Part shown: piece by piece, positions 10,931 through 21,550 of the stretch
How the letters are laid out: every line of letters starts with the position of its first letter
Position numbering within the stretch: the stretch's first letter is position 1
Source: Luteibacter aegosomatis
GTDB lineage: Bacteria; Pseudomonadota; Gammaproteobacteria; Xanthomonadales; Rhodanobacteraceae
Direction: 5' to 3'
Length of the DNA stretch: 64,000 bases
Assembly: GCF_023078455.1 (NCBI RefSeq)
Contig: NZ_CP095740.1
Coordinates: 1,600,001-1,664,000 of the forward strand
The notes under the pieces: model-generated
What the model saw: the letters and a program-made list of their open reading frames with translations, nothing else
Told to the model about the DNA's origin: nothing
The model's database searches: none
Translations under genes and position numbers: made by a program

Positions 10931-11202
10931 ACGAACCGATGCACCTGTATCTCGTGATGGCCATGCGTACCCCGCAATTCCAGGTGTCGGCGGGCGAGGC
11001 CCACAAGGCATTCCTCGACGACCTGATCGAGCAGAACCTGCTCGAACTCACCGGCCCCTTCACCGACGGCACTGGCGGCGCCTATCTCCTGCGCGCCACG
11101 GATCTCGCCACCGCCACGCAGATCGCGCACGGCGACCCCCTGCACACGAGCGGCTCGTCCGCGCTCACCGTGCACGAGTGGCGCGTGCGCCGTTTTCCCT
11201 GA
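10927..11202 (+). CDS. YciI-like small protein
   Basis: A 91-aa protein with the ferredoxin-like alpha/beta pattern of the YciI/DGPF superfamily: an opening strand (LYLVMAMR), a helix with AFLDDLIEQ, then TGPFTDGTGGAYLLRA and a C-terminal VHEWRVRRF. YciI-like proteins are small and mostly of unknown function. Its ATG overlaps the mtaD stop, and ubiG starts ten bases downstream, so it is probably co-translated with both. Confidence 0.65.
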   Translation: MNEPMHLYLVMAMRTPQFQVSAGEAHKAFLDDLIEQNLLELTGPFTDGTGGAYLLRATDLATATQIAHGDPLHTSGSSALTVHEWRVRRFP

Positions 11203-11212
11203 GGTTTTCGTC

Positions 11213-11917
11213 ATGCAGAATGCCAATGTCAGCGCGGAAGAAATCGCCCGCTTCGAAAAACTCGCCGCCCGCTGGTGGGATCCCGACGGCGAATCCCGCC
11301 CGCTGCACGACCTCAACCCCGTGCGTGCGGCCTACGTGGCCGGCCTCGCCGACCTGCGTGGCGCGAAGGTGGCCGACGTCGGCTGCGGCGGCGGCCTGCT
11401 CAGCGAGGCGCTGGCCCGCGCGGGGGCGAACGTCACCGCTATCGACCTGGGCGCCAAGCTGATCGAAATCGCGAAGCTGCACCTGTTCGAGTCCAACCTC
11501 ACGGTGGACTATCGCGTGCAGTCGTCCACCGAACTGGCCGACGCCGAGGGCGGCACGTTCGACACCGTGTGCTGCATGGAGCTGATCGAACACGTGCCCG
11601 ATCCGCTGGTGCTGGTGCGCGACCTCGCCGCCTTGCTGAAGCCGGGCGGCCGCCTGTTCCTTTCCACCCTCAACCGCACGCCGGCCGCGTTCGGCGCGGC
11701 CATCGTCGGCGCCGAATACCTCATGCGCCTGCTGCCGCGCGGCACGCATCACTACGCGCAGTTCCTCAAGCCTTCCGAGGTGGCGGGGATGCTGCGTCAC
11801 GCCGGCCTCGAACTCGAAGACATCAAGGGCCTGACGTACAACCCGATCACCCGCAACGCGAGCCTGTCGGGCAATACCTCCGTCAATTACGTGCTCTGCG
11901 CGAGGAAGGCCTCGTGA
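11213..11917 (+). CDS. ubiG: Ubiquinone biosynthesis O-methyltransferase UbiG
   Basis: SAM-dependent enzyme performing both O-methylations of ubiquinone biosynthesis. The 234-aa product starts with the UbiG-typical FEKLAARWWDPDGESRPLHDLNP split across residues 14-36. Motif I reads VADVGCGGGLLSEALARAG, and CMELIEHVPDP and LFLSTLNRTP follow. Its TGA overlaps the GTG start of the HAD phosphatase, an arrangement also seen in Pseudomonas, where ubiG precedes mupP. Confidence 0.95.
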   Translation: MQNANVSAEEIARFEKLAARWWDPDGESRPLHDLNPVRAAYVAGLADLRGAKVADVGCGGGLLSEALARAGANVTAIDLGAKLIEIAKLHLFESNLTVDYRVQSSTELADAEGGTFDTVCCMELIEHVPDPLVLVRDLAALLKPGGRLFLSTLNRTPAAFGAAIVGAEYLMRLLPRGTHHYAQFLKPSEVAGMLRHAGLELEDIKGLTYNPITRNASLSGNTSVNYVLCARKAS

Positions 11918-12597
11918 AGCCGTTGCCGTTCAAGCCCGAAGGCGTGTTCTTCGACCTCGACGGTACCTTGCTCGACAGCGCGCGCGATCTCTACGCGGCG
12001 CTCGTGACGCTCGGCGGCGAACTGGGCCGCGAGGCTCCCCCCTACGAGACGGTGCGTGCCGTGGTCTCCCGCGGCTCGCGGGCCATGCTCGCGGTCACCT
12101 TTCCCGAATTCGACGCCGACGCCATCCTCGCCCAGATACCGCGGTTCTTCGCGCTGTACGAAGCGACGATGGGCACCGACGGTTCGCATCCTTTCGACGG
12201 CATCGAGCCGTTGCTGGCGGGCCTGGATACGGCGGACATCCGTTGGGGCATCGTCACGAACAAGCCGGGCGCGCTCACCGATGCGCTATTGCCACGCGCC
12301 GTGCCGAACTGGAAGCCGGCCGCCGTCGTCTCGGGCGATACGTTGCCGGTGAAAAAACCCGACCCCGCGCCCGTGCTGCACGCCTGCGCGATCGCCGGTT
12401 GCGATCCGGCGCGTTCGGTGTTCGTCGGCGACGACCGCCGCGACGTGTCGGCGGGTCATGCCGCCGGGCTCTATACGGTGGCGGTGCGCTGGGGTTACCT
12501 CGATGGCGGCGATCCGGCCGAGTGGGGCGCCGACGCGGTGATCGGGCATCCCGACGAACTGGCGGCGTTGTGCGGGCTCGGCGAGGTGGCGGCGTGA
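11914..12597 (+). CDS. HAD-superfamily phosphatase (phosphoglycolate phosphatase or MupP type)
   Basis: A 227-aa HAD-IA hydrolase. Motif I is FFDLDGTLLDSARDL, motif II IVTNKPG, the motif III lysine is in VKKPDPAPV, and motif IV is FVGDDRRD. The sequence resembles Gph (2-phosphoglycolate phosphatase). In Pseudomonas the gene directly after ubiG is mupP, which dephosphorylates MurNAc-6-phosphate in cell-wall recycling, so that role is equally possible. It starts at the GTG at 11914, overlapping ubiG by four bases, and ends in a GTGA overlap with the next gene. Confidence 0.8.
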   Translation: MKPLPFKPEGVFFDLDGTLLDSARDLYAALVTLGGELGREAPPYETVRAVVSRGSRAMLAVTFPEFDADAILAQIPRFFALYEATMGTDGSHPFDGIEPLLAGLDTADIRWGIVTNKPGALTDALLPRAVPNWKPAAVVSGDTLPVKKPDPAPVLHACAIAGCDPARSVFVGDDRRDVSAGHAAGLYTVAVRWGYLDGGDPAEWGADAVIGHPDELAALCGLGEVAA

Positions 12598-13430
12598 GCG
12601 ACGGCGCCACTCAGAGTTACGTCGACAAGTGGTTGGCGGTGCAGCCGCAGCAGCGCATCGCGCTGGGTTTCGTCGATGCCGCCACGCGCGACGGGCACGT
12701 GGCGCTCGCCGCGTTCGAACAGGAACTCATCGCCTCGGCCTACGGTATCCGCGAGCCGCAGGTGGCGGCGGCCAAGCTCCAGTGGTGGGCGGAAGAACTC
12801 TCCGGGGCGACGGCCAGCGGTGGACGCCATCCGCTGACCAAGGTGCTGTTCGCCAGCGCGCGGGCCAAACAGGTGTCCTCCGGCGTTTGGCTGGCCCCGG
12901 TGCTGGCCGCCATGGCGCAGTTGGAGCAGGGCACGCCGTCCGATTTCGACGCCCAGGTGGCGGCCGCCCGCAACATGCACGGGGCGCTGGCCGCCCTGGA
13001 GAACGCCTGGTGGTTCGGCGCCGATGCGGCGGCCGAGGCCGCGACACGCGTGGCCACGTTGTCGCACCTGGTGTTCGCCTTGTCGCGCCTGGAACTCGAC
13101 GCCGAGCGCGAGCGGCTGCCACTGCCGATGTCGAGGCTGGCCCGCCATGGCTTGTCGCGCACGCAACTGAAGAACGATTCCCCGGCGCGGCGCGATGCCG
13201 TGCGGGCGCAGTTGGGCGACCTTGCCGAGGGCCTCCGGGCCGCGTTGGCCCTGGGCGAGCCGCTGAGCACGTTTCGCGGCCTGGAAGGGCGCACGGCCCT
13301 GGCGACCGCGCACGGCGCGTCACGCGCCGCCGAGCCGTTCGCGGAGCTGCATCGCCGGCAGTCGCGGACCGGGCCGGCCACGGCCTTCCGGGCTTGGCGT
13401 GCGGCGCGGCGTGCGGCGCGGTTGGGCTGA
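12594..13430 (+). CDS. Squalene/phytoene synthase-like protein, probably non-catalytic
   Basis: A 278-aa, largely alpha-helical protein. It resembles the squalene/phytoene synthase superfamily in AAAKLQWWAEEL and in the helix RNMHGALAALENAWW, and aligns better with the non-enzymatic NDUFAF6-like branch. I do not see the two aspartate-rich DxxxD motifs needed to bind prenyl diphosphates, so catalysis is doubtful. The GTG start overlaps the stop of the HAD phosphatase (GTGA), so it is the last gene of the mtaD-ubiG run. Function is unassigned. Confidence 0.6.
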   Translation: MSDGATQSYVDKWLAVQPQQRIALGFVDAATRDGHVALAAFEQELIASAYGIREPQVAAAKLQWWAEELSGATASGGRHPLTKVLFASARAKQVSSGVWLAPVLAAMAQLEQGTPSDFDAQVAAARNMHGALAALENAWWFGADAAAEAATRVATLSHLVFALSRLELDAERERLPLPMSRLARHGLSRTQLKNDSPARRDAVRAQLGDLAEGLRAALALGEPLSTFRGLEGRTALATAHGASRAAEPFAELHRRQSRTGPATAFRAWRAARRAARLG

Positions 13431-13524
13431 ACGGACCATTTCCCGGCACTCACCATTGACCCTGTCGCTTCCATGCCCCATGTCGGTGCCGTGAGCCGGT
13501 AACGGCCTTTCCAAGGATTTTTCG

Positions 13525-14451
13525 ATGTACATCCAAGATTCCCCGACCCGCCTGCTGCCCGACGTGGCCTCCCAGGAACACGCCCTGGCGATCGGCACGC
13601 TCGACTGGGTCGGCATGGACGGCATGGAGATGCCGGTGGCCTTCGACGCCGGCGACGGCGACGTGCGTGCCACGGGCGCCCGCGTGGGCGCCTTCGTCAA
13701 CCTCAACAAGTCCGAGGCGCGCGGCATCCACATGTCGCGTCTCTACCTGCTGGTGTCCGAGGCCTTGTCCGCGGGGCCGCTGACCCTCGGTGGCATCCGC
13801 GACCTGCTGGGGCAGTTCCTGAGTTCGCACGAAGGGCTGTCGGACCACGCGCGCCTCACCATCGGCTTCGAGCACCTCGTGCGCCGGCGTGCGCTGCGCA
13901 GCGACAACAGCGGTTGGCGCGCGTATCCGATCACCATCGACGCCACGCTGAAGGGCGAGGCGTTCCATGTCGAGATCACCACCGACGTGGTCTATTCGTC
14001 CACCTGTCCGGCGTCGGCCGCGCTGTCGCGCCAGCTGATCCAGGACAGCTTCGCCAAGGCGTTCCCGGCCGACCGGTCGATGGATCGCGAGACCATCCTC
14101 GCGTGGCTGGGCACGGAGCAGGGTATCGTGGCCACGCCCCACGCCCAGCGCAGCACGGCGACGATCCGCGTGCGGCCGGCGGGCGAAGGCACCTTCGACC
14201 TCATCGGCATGATCGACCGCGTGGAAAGCGCGCTGGGCACGCCGGTGCAGACCGCGGTCAAGCGCGCCGACGAGCAGGCCTTCGCGCTCGCCAACGGCAG
14301 CAACCTGATGTTCTGCGAGGACGCCGCGCGCCGCATCCAGAAAACCCTCGATGCCGACGACGGCATCGCCGACTTCCACGTGCGCGTGGCGCATCACGAG
14401 AGCTTGCATCCGCACGACGCGGTGGCGTTCTCGAGCAAGGTTCGCCGGTAG
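13525..14451 (+). CDS. folE2: GTP cyclohydrolase IB (FolE2)
   Basis: Converts GTP to dihydroneopterin triphosphate, the first step toward folate. This is the IB type, which can use metals other than zinc. It is 308 aa, a family-normal length. Diagnostic stretches are VNLNKSEARGIHMSRLY, VYSSTCPASAALSRQL (with the metal-binding Cys), and SLHPHDAVAFSS at the end. It is preceded by a 94-base gap and converges on the M23 peptidase gene with a REP hairpin between. Confidence 0.93.
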   Translation: MYIQDSPTRLLPDVASQEHALAIGTLDWVGMDGMEMPVAFDAGDGDVRATGARVGAFVNLNKSEARGIHMSRLYLLVSEALSAGPLTLGGIRDLLGQFLSSHEGLSDHARLTIGFEHLVRRRALRSDNSGWRAYPITIDATLKGEAFHVEITTDVVYSSTCPASAALSRQLIQDSFAKAFPADRSMDRETILAWLGTEQGIVATPHAQRSTATIRVRPAGEGTFDLIGMIDRVESALGTPVQTAVKRADEQAFALANGSNLMFCEDAARRIQKTLDADDGIADFHVRVAHHESLHPHDAVAFSSKVRR

Positions 14452-14467
14452 TTTCCCGCATTCTCGA

Positions 14468-14488
14468 ATCGCGGACCCTGTCCGCGAT
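14468..14488. repeat. REP-like hairpin, lineage A (single core)
   Basis: The perfect palindrome ATCGCGGAC-CCT-GTCCGCGAT, one REP hairpin without the TCCCACCC tail, fills the gap between the converging folE2 and M23 peptidase genes and abuts the latter's stop. Confidence 0.75.
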
Positions 14489-15279
14489 TACCGGATGCCG
14501 GGAAGCAACAGGGGATCCAGCCTTACCCCGAACCAGTTGAACCCCCAATGCACGTGCGGCCCGGTGGCTCGCCCGGTCTTGCCGGCCGCGCCCAGCACCT
14601 CGCCCTGGCGCACGTGCTGCCCCACCTTCACGTCGATGCGCGACATGTGCAGGAAGTTCGACGACAGGCCGAAACCGTGGTCGAGCAGCACCGTGCCCCC
14701 GGTGAGGTAGAGATCGGGCCACGTGCCGGTGACGATGCCGTCGGCCGGCGCCTTGATCGGAGTGCCCTCGGGCACCGCGATGTCCATGCCCGAATGCGGT
14801 GCCTTCGGGTCGCCGTTGTAGACGCGCTGGTTGCCGAAGCGCCCGCTGATGCGTCCGGTCACCGGCCAGATGAAGCCGTGCGCGAAATCCTCCCGCGCGT
14901 CGTCGCGCTGGCGTGCCGCCACCACCGCGGCCTGCTCGCGCTCGATGCGCGCCGCGATCTCCGGCGGCGGGTTCACCGTCTTCGGCGGCACGCCGTTGAC
15001 GTGTTCGATGGGCCAGTCGCGCGGGGTCACGACCACGTCGCGCACGGCGCGACCGAGGCCGACGCGGATCGGCCCCTTCTCGTCACGTCCCGCGCCGAAC
15101 ACGAAGAGGCCGTCGTTGCCGACGTGCACCGGCTTGCCGTCGACCGTCACGCGCGTGCCGGGCGTGACGTGGCCGATGACGAGCCCGCCCTGCGACACGC
15201 TGGCGGGCAGGTCGGGCACGGCGGCGAACGCCGTGCCGCCGACCAGAAGCGCGACGAGCGCGCCCGTGGCTGCCCTCAT
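14488..15279 (-). CDS. Secreted M23-family metallopeptidase (LytM domain)
   Basis: A probable periplasmic murein endopeptidase or amidase activator of 263 aa. A signal peptide ([12 protein letters not shown] to about residue 20, AFA cleavage) precedes a beta-rich region that includes VTVDGKPVHVG. The C-terminal LytM domain has the zinc ligands HSGMDI and HVHWG, and FIWPVTGRISGRFG opens the domain. Both metal motifs are intact, so it should be active. The ATG at 15279 overlaps the pyrC stop by four bases (ATGA), so it is translated from the yidD-pyrC transcript. Confidence 0.9.
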   Translation of the reverse strand: MRAATGALVALLVGGTAFAAVPDLPASVSQGGLVIGHVTPGTRVTVDGKPVHVGNDGLFVFGAGRDEKGPIRVGLGRAVRDVVVTPRDWPIEHVNGVPPKTVNPPPEIAARIEREQAAVVAARQRDDAREDFAHGFIWPVTGRISGRFGNQRVYNGDPKAPHSGMDIAVPEGTPIKAPADGIVTGTWPDLYLTGGTVLLDHGFGLSSNFLHMSRIDVKVGQHVRQGEVLGAAGKTGRATGPHVHWGFNWFGVRLDPLLLPGIR

Positions 15280-16616
15280 CGATCGAAGGCCAGGCGCTGG
15301 CCGCGCACGCCGTCGTCGACCGACTTGCCGTCCCACACGCGTTGGCCATTGACGAAGGTGGACGCGATGCTGCTGCTGAAGGTGGTGCCCTCGAACGGCG
15401 ACCAACCGCACTTGGACAGTACTTCACCGCGCGTGACCGTATGCGGTGTGTTCGGATCCACCAGCACCAGGTCGGCCGCGTAGCCCTCGCGCAGGAAGCC
15501 GCGGTCCTTCACGTTGAAGAGCTTCGCCGGGTTGTGGCAGACGGTTTCCACCACGCGTTCCAGGGTGAGCTTGCCTTCGGTCACGCGCTGCAAGGCCGCC
15601 TGCAAGGCGAACTGCACCAGCGGCAGGCCGGACGGTGCCTTGTCGTATTTCTGCTCTTTCTCTTCGAGCAGGTGCGGGGCGTGATCGGTGGCGAGCACGT
15701 CGAGGCGGCCTTCGGCCAGCGCCTTCGTGATGGCGTCGCGGTCGGCCTCGTCCTTGATCGCCGGGTTGCACTTGATGAGGAAACCCTTCTCGTCGTAATC
15801 GGCCTTGCCGCCGAAATGCAGGAAGTGCACGCAGGTTTCGGCCGTGATGCGCTTGCCTTCGATCGGGCCCGGCTCGAACAGGGCCAGTTCGTCGGCGGTG
15901 GAAATGTGCAGCACGTGCAGGCGGGTGTCGTGCTTCTTCGCCAGCGAGATGGCCAGGCGCGTGGACTTGATGCAGGCCTCGCGCGAACGGATGTGCGGAT
16001 GCTCCCAGGCGGGGATGTCCTCGCCGTACTTCTCGCGCGCCTTCTCGTGGTTGGCATCGATCATCGGCGTGTCTTCGCAGTGCGTGATGATCGGCACGGG
16101 CGTGTCGCGGAAGATGCCGTCGAGCGTTTCGGGATCGTCCACCAGCATGTTGCCCGTGGAGGCGCCCATGAACACCTTCACGCCCGGCGCGGCCTTGGGG
16201 TCGAGCTTGCGGATGTGTTCGAGGTTGTCGTTGCTGGCACCCATGTAGAACGCGTAGTTCACGGCCGAGGTTTCGGCGGCGCGGGCGTATTTCGCCTCGA
16301 GCGTGTCGCGGTCGAGCGCGGGAGGCTTCGTGTTGGGCATTTCCATGAAGCTGGTGATGCCGCCGGCGGCGCAGGCGCGCGACTCGCTGCGGATGTCGGC
16401 CTTCTGCGTGAGGCCGGGCTCGCGGAAGTGCACCTGGTCGTCGATCATGCCGGGCAGAAGCCAAAGGCCCGAGGCGTCGATCACCTGCTCGTCACGTTCT
16501 TTTTCCAGTCCCTCGGCGATTCTCGCGATTTTTCCGTCGCGAATGCGTACGTCGGCCTTGAAGCGCTTGTTTTCGTTGACGAGTTCGGCGTTCTTGATCA
16601 GCCAGGCATCAGTCAT
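15276..16616 (-). CDS. pyrC: Dihydroorotase (class I)
   Basis: Zinc amidohydrolase that interconverts carbamoyl-aspartate and dihydroorotate in pyrimidine synthesis. The product is 446 aa. Metal-binding motifs are [10 protein letters not shown], the ITHCE site, VLHISTADE and VLATDHAPH, and the [13 protein letters not shown] stretch is typical of bacterial DHOase. I start at the ATG at 16616 (MTDAWLIKN); the frame continues upstream through yidD but without homology. It overlaps yidD by eight bases and the M23 peptidase by four. Confidence 0.9.
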   Translation of the reverse strand: MTDAWLIKNAELVNENKRFKADVRIRDGKIARIAEGLEKERDEQVIDASGLWLLPGMIDDQVHFREPGLTQKADIRSESRACAAGGITSFMEMPNTKPPALDRDTLEAKYARAAETSAVNYAFYMGASNDNLEHIRKLDPKAAPGVKVFMGASTGNMLVDDPETLDGIFRDTPVPIITHCEDTPMIDANHEKAREKYGEDIPAWEHPHIRSREACIKSTRLAISLAKKHDTRLHVLHISTADELALFEPGPIEGKRITAETCVHFLHFGGKADYDEKGFLIKCNPAIKDEADRDAITKALAEGRLDVLATDHAPHLLEEKEQKYDKAPSGLPLVQFALQAALQRVTEGKLTLERVVETVCHNPAKLFNVKDRGFLREGYAADLVLVDPNTPHTVTRGEVLSKCGWSPFEGTTFSSSIASTFVNGQRVWDGKSVDDGVRGQRLAFDR

Positions 16617-16869
16617 GGGTATGAGCTCCTTGGGCGCCGCAGCGGCGCAGGATGAAACGTTCGGGGACGGGGTCGGCACCACCCTCGCAGAAGGGCTGGC
16701 AACGCAGGAGCCGCCAACCGGCCAGGACACTGCCGCGCGCCGGACCGAAGCGGGCTATGGCAACCCGTGCATAATCGGAACACGATGGATGGAACCGGCA
16801 GCGAGCCCCGAGGAGGGGGCTGAGCCACCGCTTGTAGAAGGACAGTAACAGAAGGAGGAGGCGGGTCAC
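16609..16869 (-). CDS. yidD: Membrane protein insertion efficiency factor YidD
   Basis: YidD is a small membrane-associated protein that assists YidC-dependent insertion. The 86-aa product has the family signature [15 protein letters not shown], then [11 protein letters not shown], and ends after [15 protein letters not shown]. The start is inferred as the GTG at 16869, giving the usual 70-90 aa length; no strong Shine-Dalgarno is visible. The family is normally found between rnpA and yidC, so its position at the head of a pyrC operon, divergent from dksA, is unusual. Confidence 0.88.
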   Translation of the reverse strand: MTRLLLLLLSFYKRWLSPLLGARCRFHPSCSDYARVAIARFGPARGSVLAGWRLLRCQPFCEGGADPVPERFILRRCGAQGAHTHD

Positions 16870-16981
16870 TTTGGATTCGAGCCCGGTGTCGACCGGCGTT
16901 TGCCAGCCGACAGTATCCCAGAAGAGAGGTTGCTGGGGTAACGCATCTGGGCTATAACACCCCGCCGCCACGGCCACCGAG

Positions 16982-17971
16982 GTGAAGGAAATGGCGAAAA
17001 TCGCTCCAAGTTCCGCAGCTGCCAAGGGCGCCGCCAAGAAGGGCGGAGCCGGTGATGTGAAAAAGGCCAAGAACGTCGTGGCCGCGGCGAAGACGGTAAA
17101 GGCTCCGGCCAAGACCGCCGCGAAGACGACGGCCGCGCCCGTGGCGAAGAAGGCGCCGGCGAAGGCCGCGCCGACCAAGGCGCCTGCGAAGGCTTCCGCG
17201 AAGGCGGCACCGGCCAAGCCGGCTCCCCCGAAGGCCGCCAGCAAGGTAGCGGCCAAGACGCCCGCCAAGACGCCCGCGACACCGGCGGCAGCGAAGAAAA
17301 CCACCGTCGCGGCCACCAAGGCGGCGACGAAAACGCCCGCGGCGCCCGTGAAGAAGGCGCCCGAGGCCAAGCCGGCGGCGAAGCCCGTCCCGGCCCACGA
17401 CGCACCGACGTCCACCTCCGGCCGCAAGGCGTCCGCGGTGGCCAGTGCTACCCCATCCAGAACCGAGAAGTCCGCGCAATCAAGCATGAACAGCACCGCT
17501 CTTGACAACGGCATCACCAAAGAAGACGGCCGCTACGCGCTGCCGGCCACCACCGTCATCGACCTGCCCGAAGGCTATCGTCCGAGCGACGACGATGGCG
17601 AGGAATACATGAGTCCCAAGCACCTTGCGTATTTTCGCAAGAAGCTGAAAAAGTGGCGCGACGATCTGATCGAGGAATCGCGTCAGACGATGGACAACCT
17701 GCGCGAGGAAGTGCGCGACGTCGGCGACGAGGCCGAGCGTGCCACGCGCGAGACGGAAAACTCGCTCGAGCTGCGTACCCGCGACCGCTACCGCAAGCTG
17801 ATCTCCAAGATCGACAAGGCGCTGCGCCGCATCGAGGAAGGCCGCTACGGCTTCTGCGAGGAGACCGACGAGGAAATCGGCCTGGAGCGTCTCGACGCCC
17901 GTCCGATCGCCACCCTCACGCTCGATGCGCAGGAGCGTCGCGAGCATCTGCAGAAGCAGATGGGCGACTGA
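16982..17971 (+). CDS. dksA: RNA polymerase-binding factor DksA with histone H1-like N-terminal tail
   Basis: DksA binds the RNA polymerase secondary channel and, with ppGpp, retunes rRNA and amino-acid promoters. This version has 329 aa against 151 in E. coli. Residues 1 to about 165 are low-complexity Lys/Ala/Pro repeats ([12 protein letters not shown] style), like a bacterial histone H1 tail. The DksA body follows, with a coiled coil around [20 protein letters not shown]. The tip reads DEAERA, with Glu at the second conserved Asp. The zinc finger retains only its first Cys (C292, GFCEET), and the other three positions are T, T and A. A terminator follows. Confidence 0.92.
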   Translation: MKEMAKIAPSSAAAKGAAKKGGAGDVKKAKNVVAAAKTVKAPAKTAAKTTAAPVAKKAPAKAAPTKAPAKASAKAAPAKPAPPKAASKVAAKTPAKTPATPAAAKKTTVAATKAATKTPAAPVKKAPEAKPAAKPVPAHDAPTSTSGRKASAVASATPSRTEKSAQSSMNSTALDNGITKEDGRYALPATTVIDLPEGYRPSDDDGEEYMSPKHLAYFRKKLKKWRDDLIEESRQTMDNLREEVRDVGDEAERATRETENSLELRTRDRYRKLISKIDKALRRIEEGRYGFCEETDEEIGLERLDARPIATLTLDAQERREHLQKQMGD

Positions 17972-17993
17972 GACAAGGCCCGTTTGCCGCACA

Positions 17994-18026
17994 GAAGCCC
18001 CGCCCCGTGCGGGGCTTCGTCGTTTC
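17994..18026 (+). terminator. Terminator after dksA
   Basis: The perfect stem GAAGCCCCGC / GCGGGGCTTC with a five-base loop lies 22 bases after the dksA stop. The following stretch GTCGTTTC is only moderately T-rich. Confidence 0.7.
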
Positions 18027-18069
18027 AGGGGAGTGCCAGACGCTACACTGCGATGGAAAGGAGCCTCCC

Positions 18070-19488
18070 ATGCGCCACCTGCAGAACCTGATCCTCAATA
18101 CCGACAGCTACAAGGCCAGCCACTGGCTGCAATACCCGCCGGGCACGGACAGGACGTTCTTCTACGTGGAATCGCGCGGCGGCGTCTACGACAGGACCGT
18201 GTTCTTCGGCCTGCAGGCCATTCTCAAGGGGTGGCTCAGCCGCCCGGTGAGCCACGACGACGTGGACGGGGCGCGCGATTTCTTCGCCGCCCATGGCGAG
18301 CCGTTCAACGAATCTGGCTGGCGACGCATCGTCGACGTGCATGGCGGCCGCCTGCCGATGCGTATCCGCGCGGTGCCCGAAGGTACCGTGGTTCCCACGC
18401 ACCAGGCCCTGGTGACGATCGAATCCACCGATCCCGAGGCCTTCTGGCTGCCGAGCTACCTGGAGACCCTGCTGCTCCGCCTCTGGTATCCGGTGACGGT
18501 GGCGACGTCGAGCTGGCAGGTAAAGCGAACCATCCGCGGCTTCCTCCAGCGGACGAGCGACGATCCGGAAGGGCAGTTGCCTTTCAAGCTTCACGACTTC
18601 GGCGCGCGCGGCGTATCCAGTGCGGAATCCGCGGCCCTCGGCGGCATGGCCCACCTGGTCAATTTTCGGGGCACCGATACGGTACAGGGCGTGTTGGCGG
18701 CGCGCGAGTATTACGGCGAAGCCATGGCGGGCTATTCCATTCCCGCCGCCGAGCACAGCACCATCACCAGTTGGGGACGCGATCGCGAGGTGGACGCCTA
18801 CCGCAACATGCTCCGCCAGTTCGCGAAGCCCGGCAGCCTGGTCGCGGTGGTGTCCGACAGCTACGACATCTTCCACGCCATTCGCGAACATTGGGGGCGC
18901 ACGCTGCGCGAGCAGGTGATCGCATCGGGCGGCACGCTCGTGGTGAGGCCCGATTCGGGCGATCCCGTGGAGGTGGTGCATCGTTGCCTGACCTTGCTCG
19001 ACGACGCCTTCGGCGCCACCGTGAACGGCAAGGGCTACCGGGTGCTCAACCACGTTCGGGTCATCCAGGGCGACGGCGTCAATCCGGACAGCATCCGCGC
19101 CATCCTCGAACGCATCACGGGCGCGGGTTATTCGGCCGACAACGTCGCCTTCGGCATGGGGGGCGCGTTGTTGCAGAAAGTCGATCGAGATACGCAGAAA
19201 TTCGCGCTCAAGTGCTCGGCGGCGCGCATCGATGGCCAGTGGGTCGACGTCTTCAAGGCGCCCGTGACCGACGCGGGCAAATTCTCGCAGCGCGGGCGGC
19301 TCACGCTCATCAGGCATCGCGAGTACGGCACCTGGCGCACCGTGCCGATTCCCCATGAGGTCGATTCGGTCGAGGGCATGGGCCTGGAGCACGGGTGGGA
19401 GCATGCGATGGAGACCGTCTGGGAAGACGGTGAGCTGCTGCGCGACTGGTCGTTCGGCGAGGTGCGCGGACGCAGCGAGCAGGATTGA
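18070..19488 (+). CDS. nadV: Nicotinamide phosphoribosyltransferase (NAMPT/NadV type)
   Basis: Converts nicotinamide and PRPP to NMN for NAD salvage. The product is 472 aa, and the length and motifs fit NAMPT rather than PncB: LNTDSYKASHWLQYPPG, FKLHDFGARGVSSAESAALG, AAEHSTITSWG and the phosphoribosyl-binding RPDSGDPVEVV. The start is the ATG at 18070, preceded by AAAGGAG. It is a single gene between dksA and the convergent sufE. The kynurenine-pathway genes at 36-39 kb may feed the same NAD pool, but that link is inference. Confidence 0.9.
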   Translation: MRHLQNLILNTDSYKASHWLQYPPGTDRTFFYVESRGGVYDRTVFFGLQAILKGWLSRPVSHDDVDGARDFFAAHGEPFNESGWRRIVDVHGGRLPMRIRAVPEGTVVPTHQALVTIESTDPEAFWLPSYLETLLLRLWYPVTVATSSWQVKRTIRGFLQRTSDDPEGQLPFKLHDFGARGVSSAESAALGGMAHLVNFRGTDTVQGVLAAREYYGEAMAGYSIPAAEHSTITSWGRDREVDAYRNMLRQFAKPGSLVAVVSDSYDIFHAIREHWGRTLREQVIASGGTLVVRPDSGDPVEVVHRCLTLLDDAFGATVNGKGYRVLNHVRVIQGDGVNPDSIRAILERITGAGYSADNVAFGMGGALLQKVDRDTQKFALKCSAARIDGQWVDVFKAPVTDAGKFSQRGRLTLIRHREYGTWRTVPIPHEVDSVEGMGLEHGWEHAMETVWEDGELLRDWSFGEVRGRSEQD

Positions 19489-19502
19489 TCGTCGCTTCGT
19501 AG

Positions 19503-19527
19503 CCATCGCGGACCCGGTCCGCGATGG
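19503..19527. repeat. REP-like hairpin, lineage A (single core)
   Basis: The palindrome CCATCGCGGAC-CCG-GTCCGCGATGG sits between the converging nadV and sufE genes, 14 and 9 bases from their stops. It lacks the TCCCACCC tail and second arm. Confidence 0.7.
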
Positions 19528-19536
19528 GGCTTGCGA

Positions 19537-19967
19537 CTACCCGGCTATAACCTCAGCCGCATACGCCTTGATCCGCGCCAGCATCGCCGCCAGCCCGTTG
19601 GACCGGGTGGGCGACAGGTGCTTGGCCAGCCCGATCTCCTGCACGAAGGCCGGCTCGGTGTCGACGATCTCCCGGGCGGAGCGATCGGAGTACACGCGCA
19701 ATACCAGCGCGATGAGCCCCGATACGATGGCCGAGTCGCTGGTCGCCTCGAAATGCAGCCGCGCGGCGTCGCCCGACGGCACCAGCCATACCATCGATTG
19801 GCAACCGTGCACGCGGTGCTCCTCGGTCTTGTTCGCCTCGGCGAACGGCGGCAGCTGGCGACCGAGGTCGATCAGGTACTGGTAACGCTCGGTCCAGTCG
19901 CCGAAAAAGCCGAACTCCTCGGCGATGGCCGCCTGGGCCTCCGCCGCGGTGGGTTCCTGCGGATGGG

Positions 19968-19971
<4 letters not shown>
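19537..19971 (-). CDS. sufE: Cysteine desulfuration protein SufE
   Basis: Accepts persulfide sulfur from SufS for Fe-S cluster assembly. It has 144 aa. The catalytic Cys57 lies in [12 protein letters not shown], and [14 protein letters not shown] and [10 protein letters not shown] are family-typical. The rest of the suf operon is not nearby. The ATG overlaps the cysS stop by four bases, coupling it to cysteinyl-tRNA synthetase, a cysteine-related partner. Confidence 0.93.
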
Positions 19972-21347
<1,376 letters not shown>

Positions 21348-21550
21348 CGGGGGTCCATGACGGGCGCGGCGGGCGGCCGGCCTGAAATAGTAGCAAGGCC
21401 GCGCCTTCACTGGCGCACGCGCGAGGGCGAAATCCGTTGACACGCCACGAGGAATCGGCGTGTGAAACCTATAAGCGTGGATTCAGCGTGAACTTGCTGG
21501 AATGTGCGCCAGTAGGCGCTTTTGTGGCGCCTCGCTGGAGGTCTTTCTTC

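Noticed and set aside
16870..17520. Ala/Gly-rich N-terminal extension of YidD
   Set aside because: It is antisense to the Lys/Ala repeat tail of dksA, which explains its composition; YidD is normally 70-90 residues.
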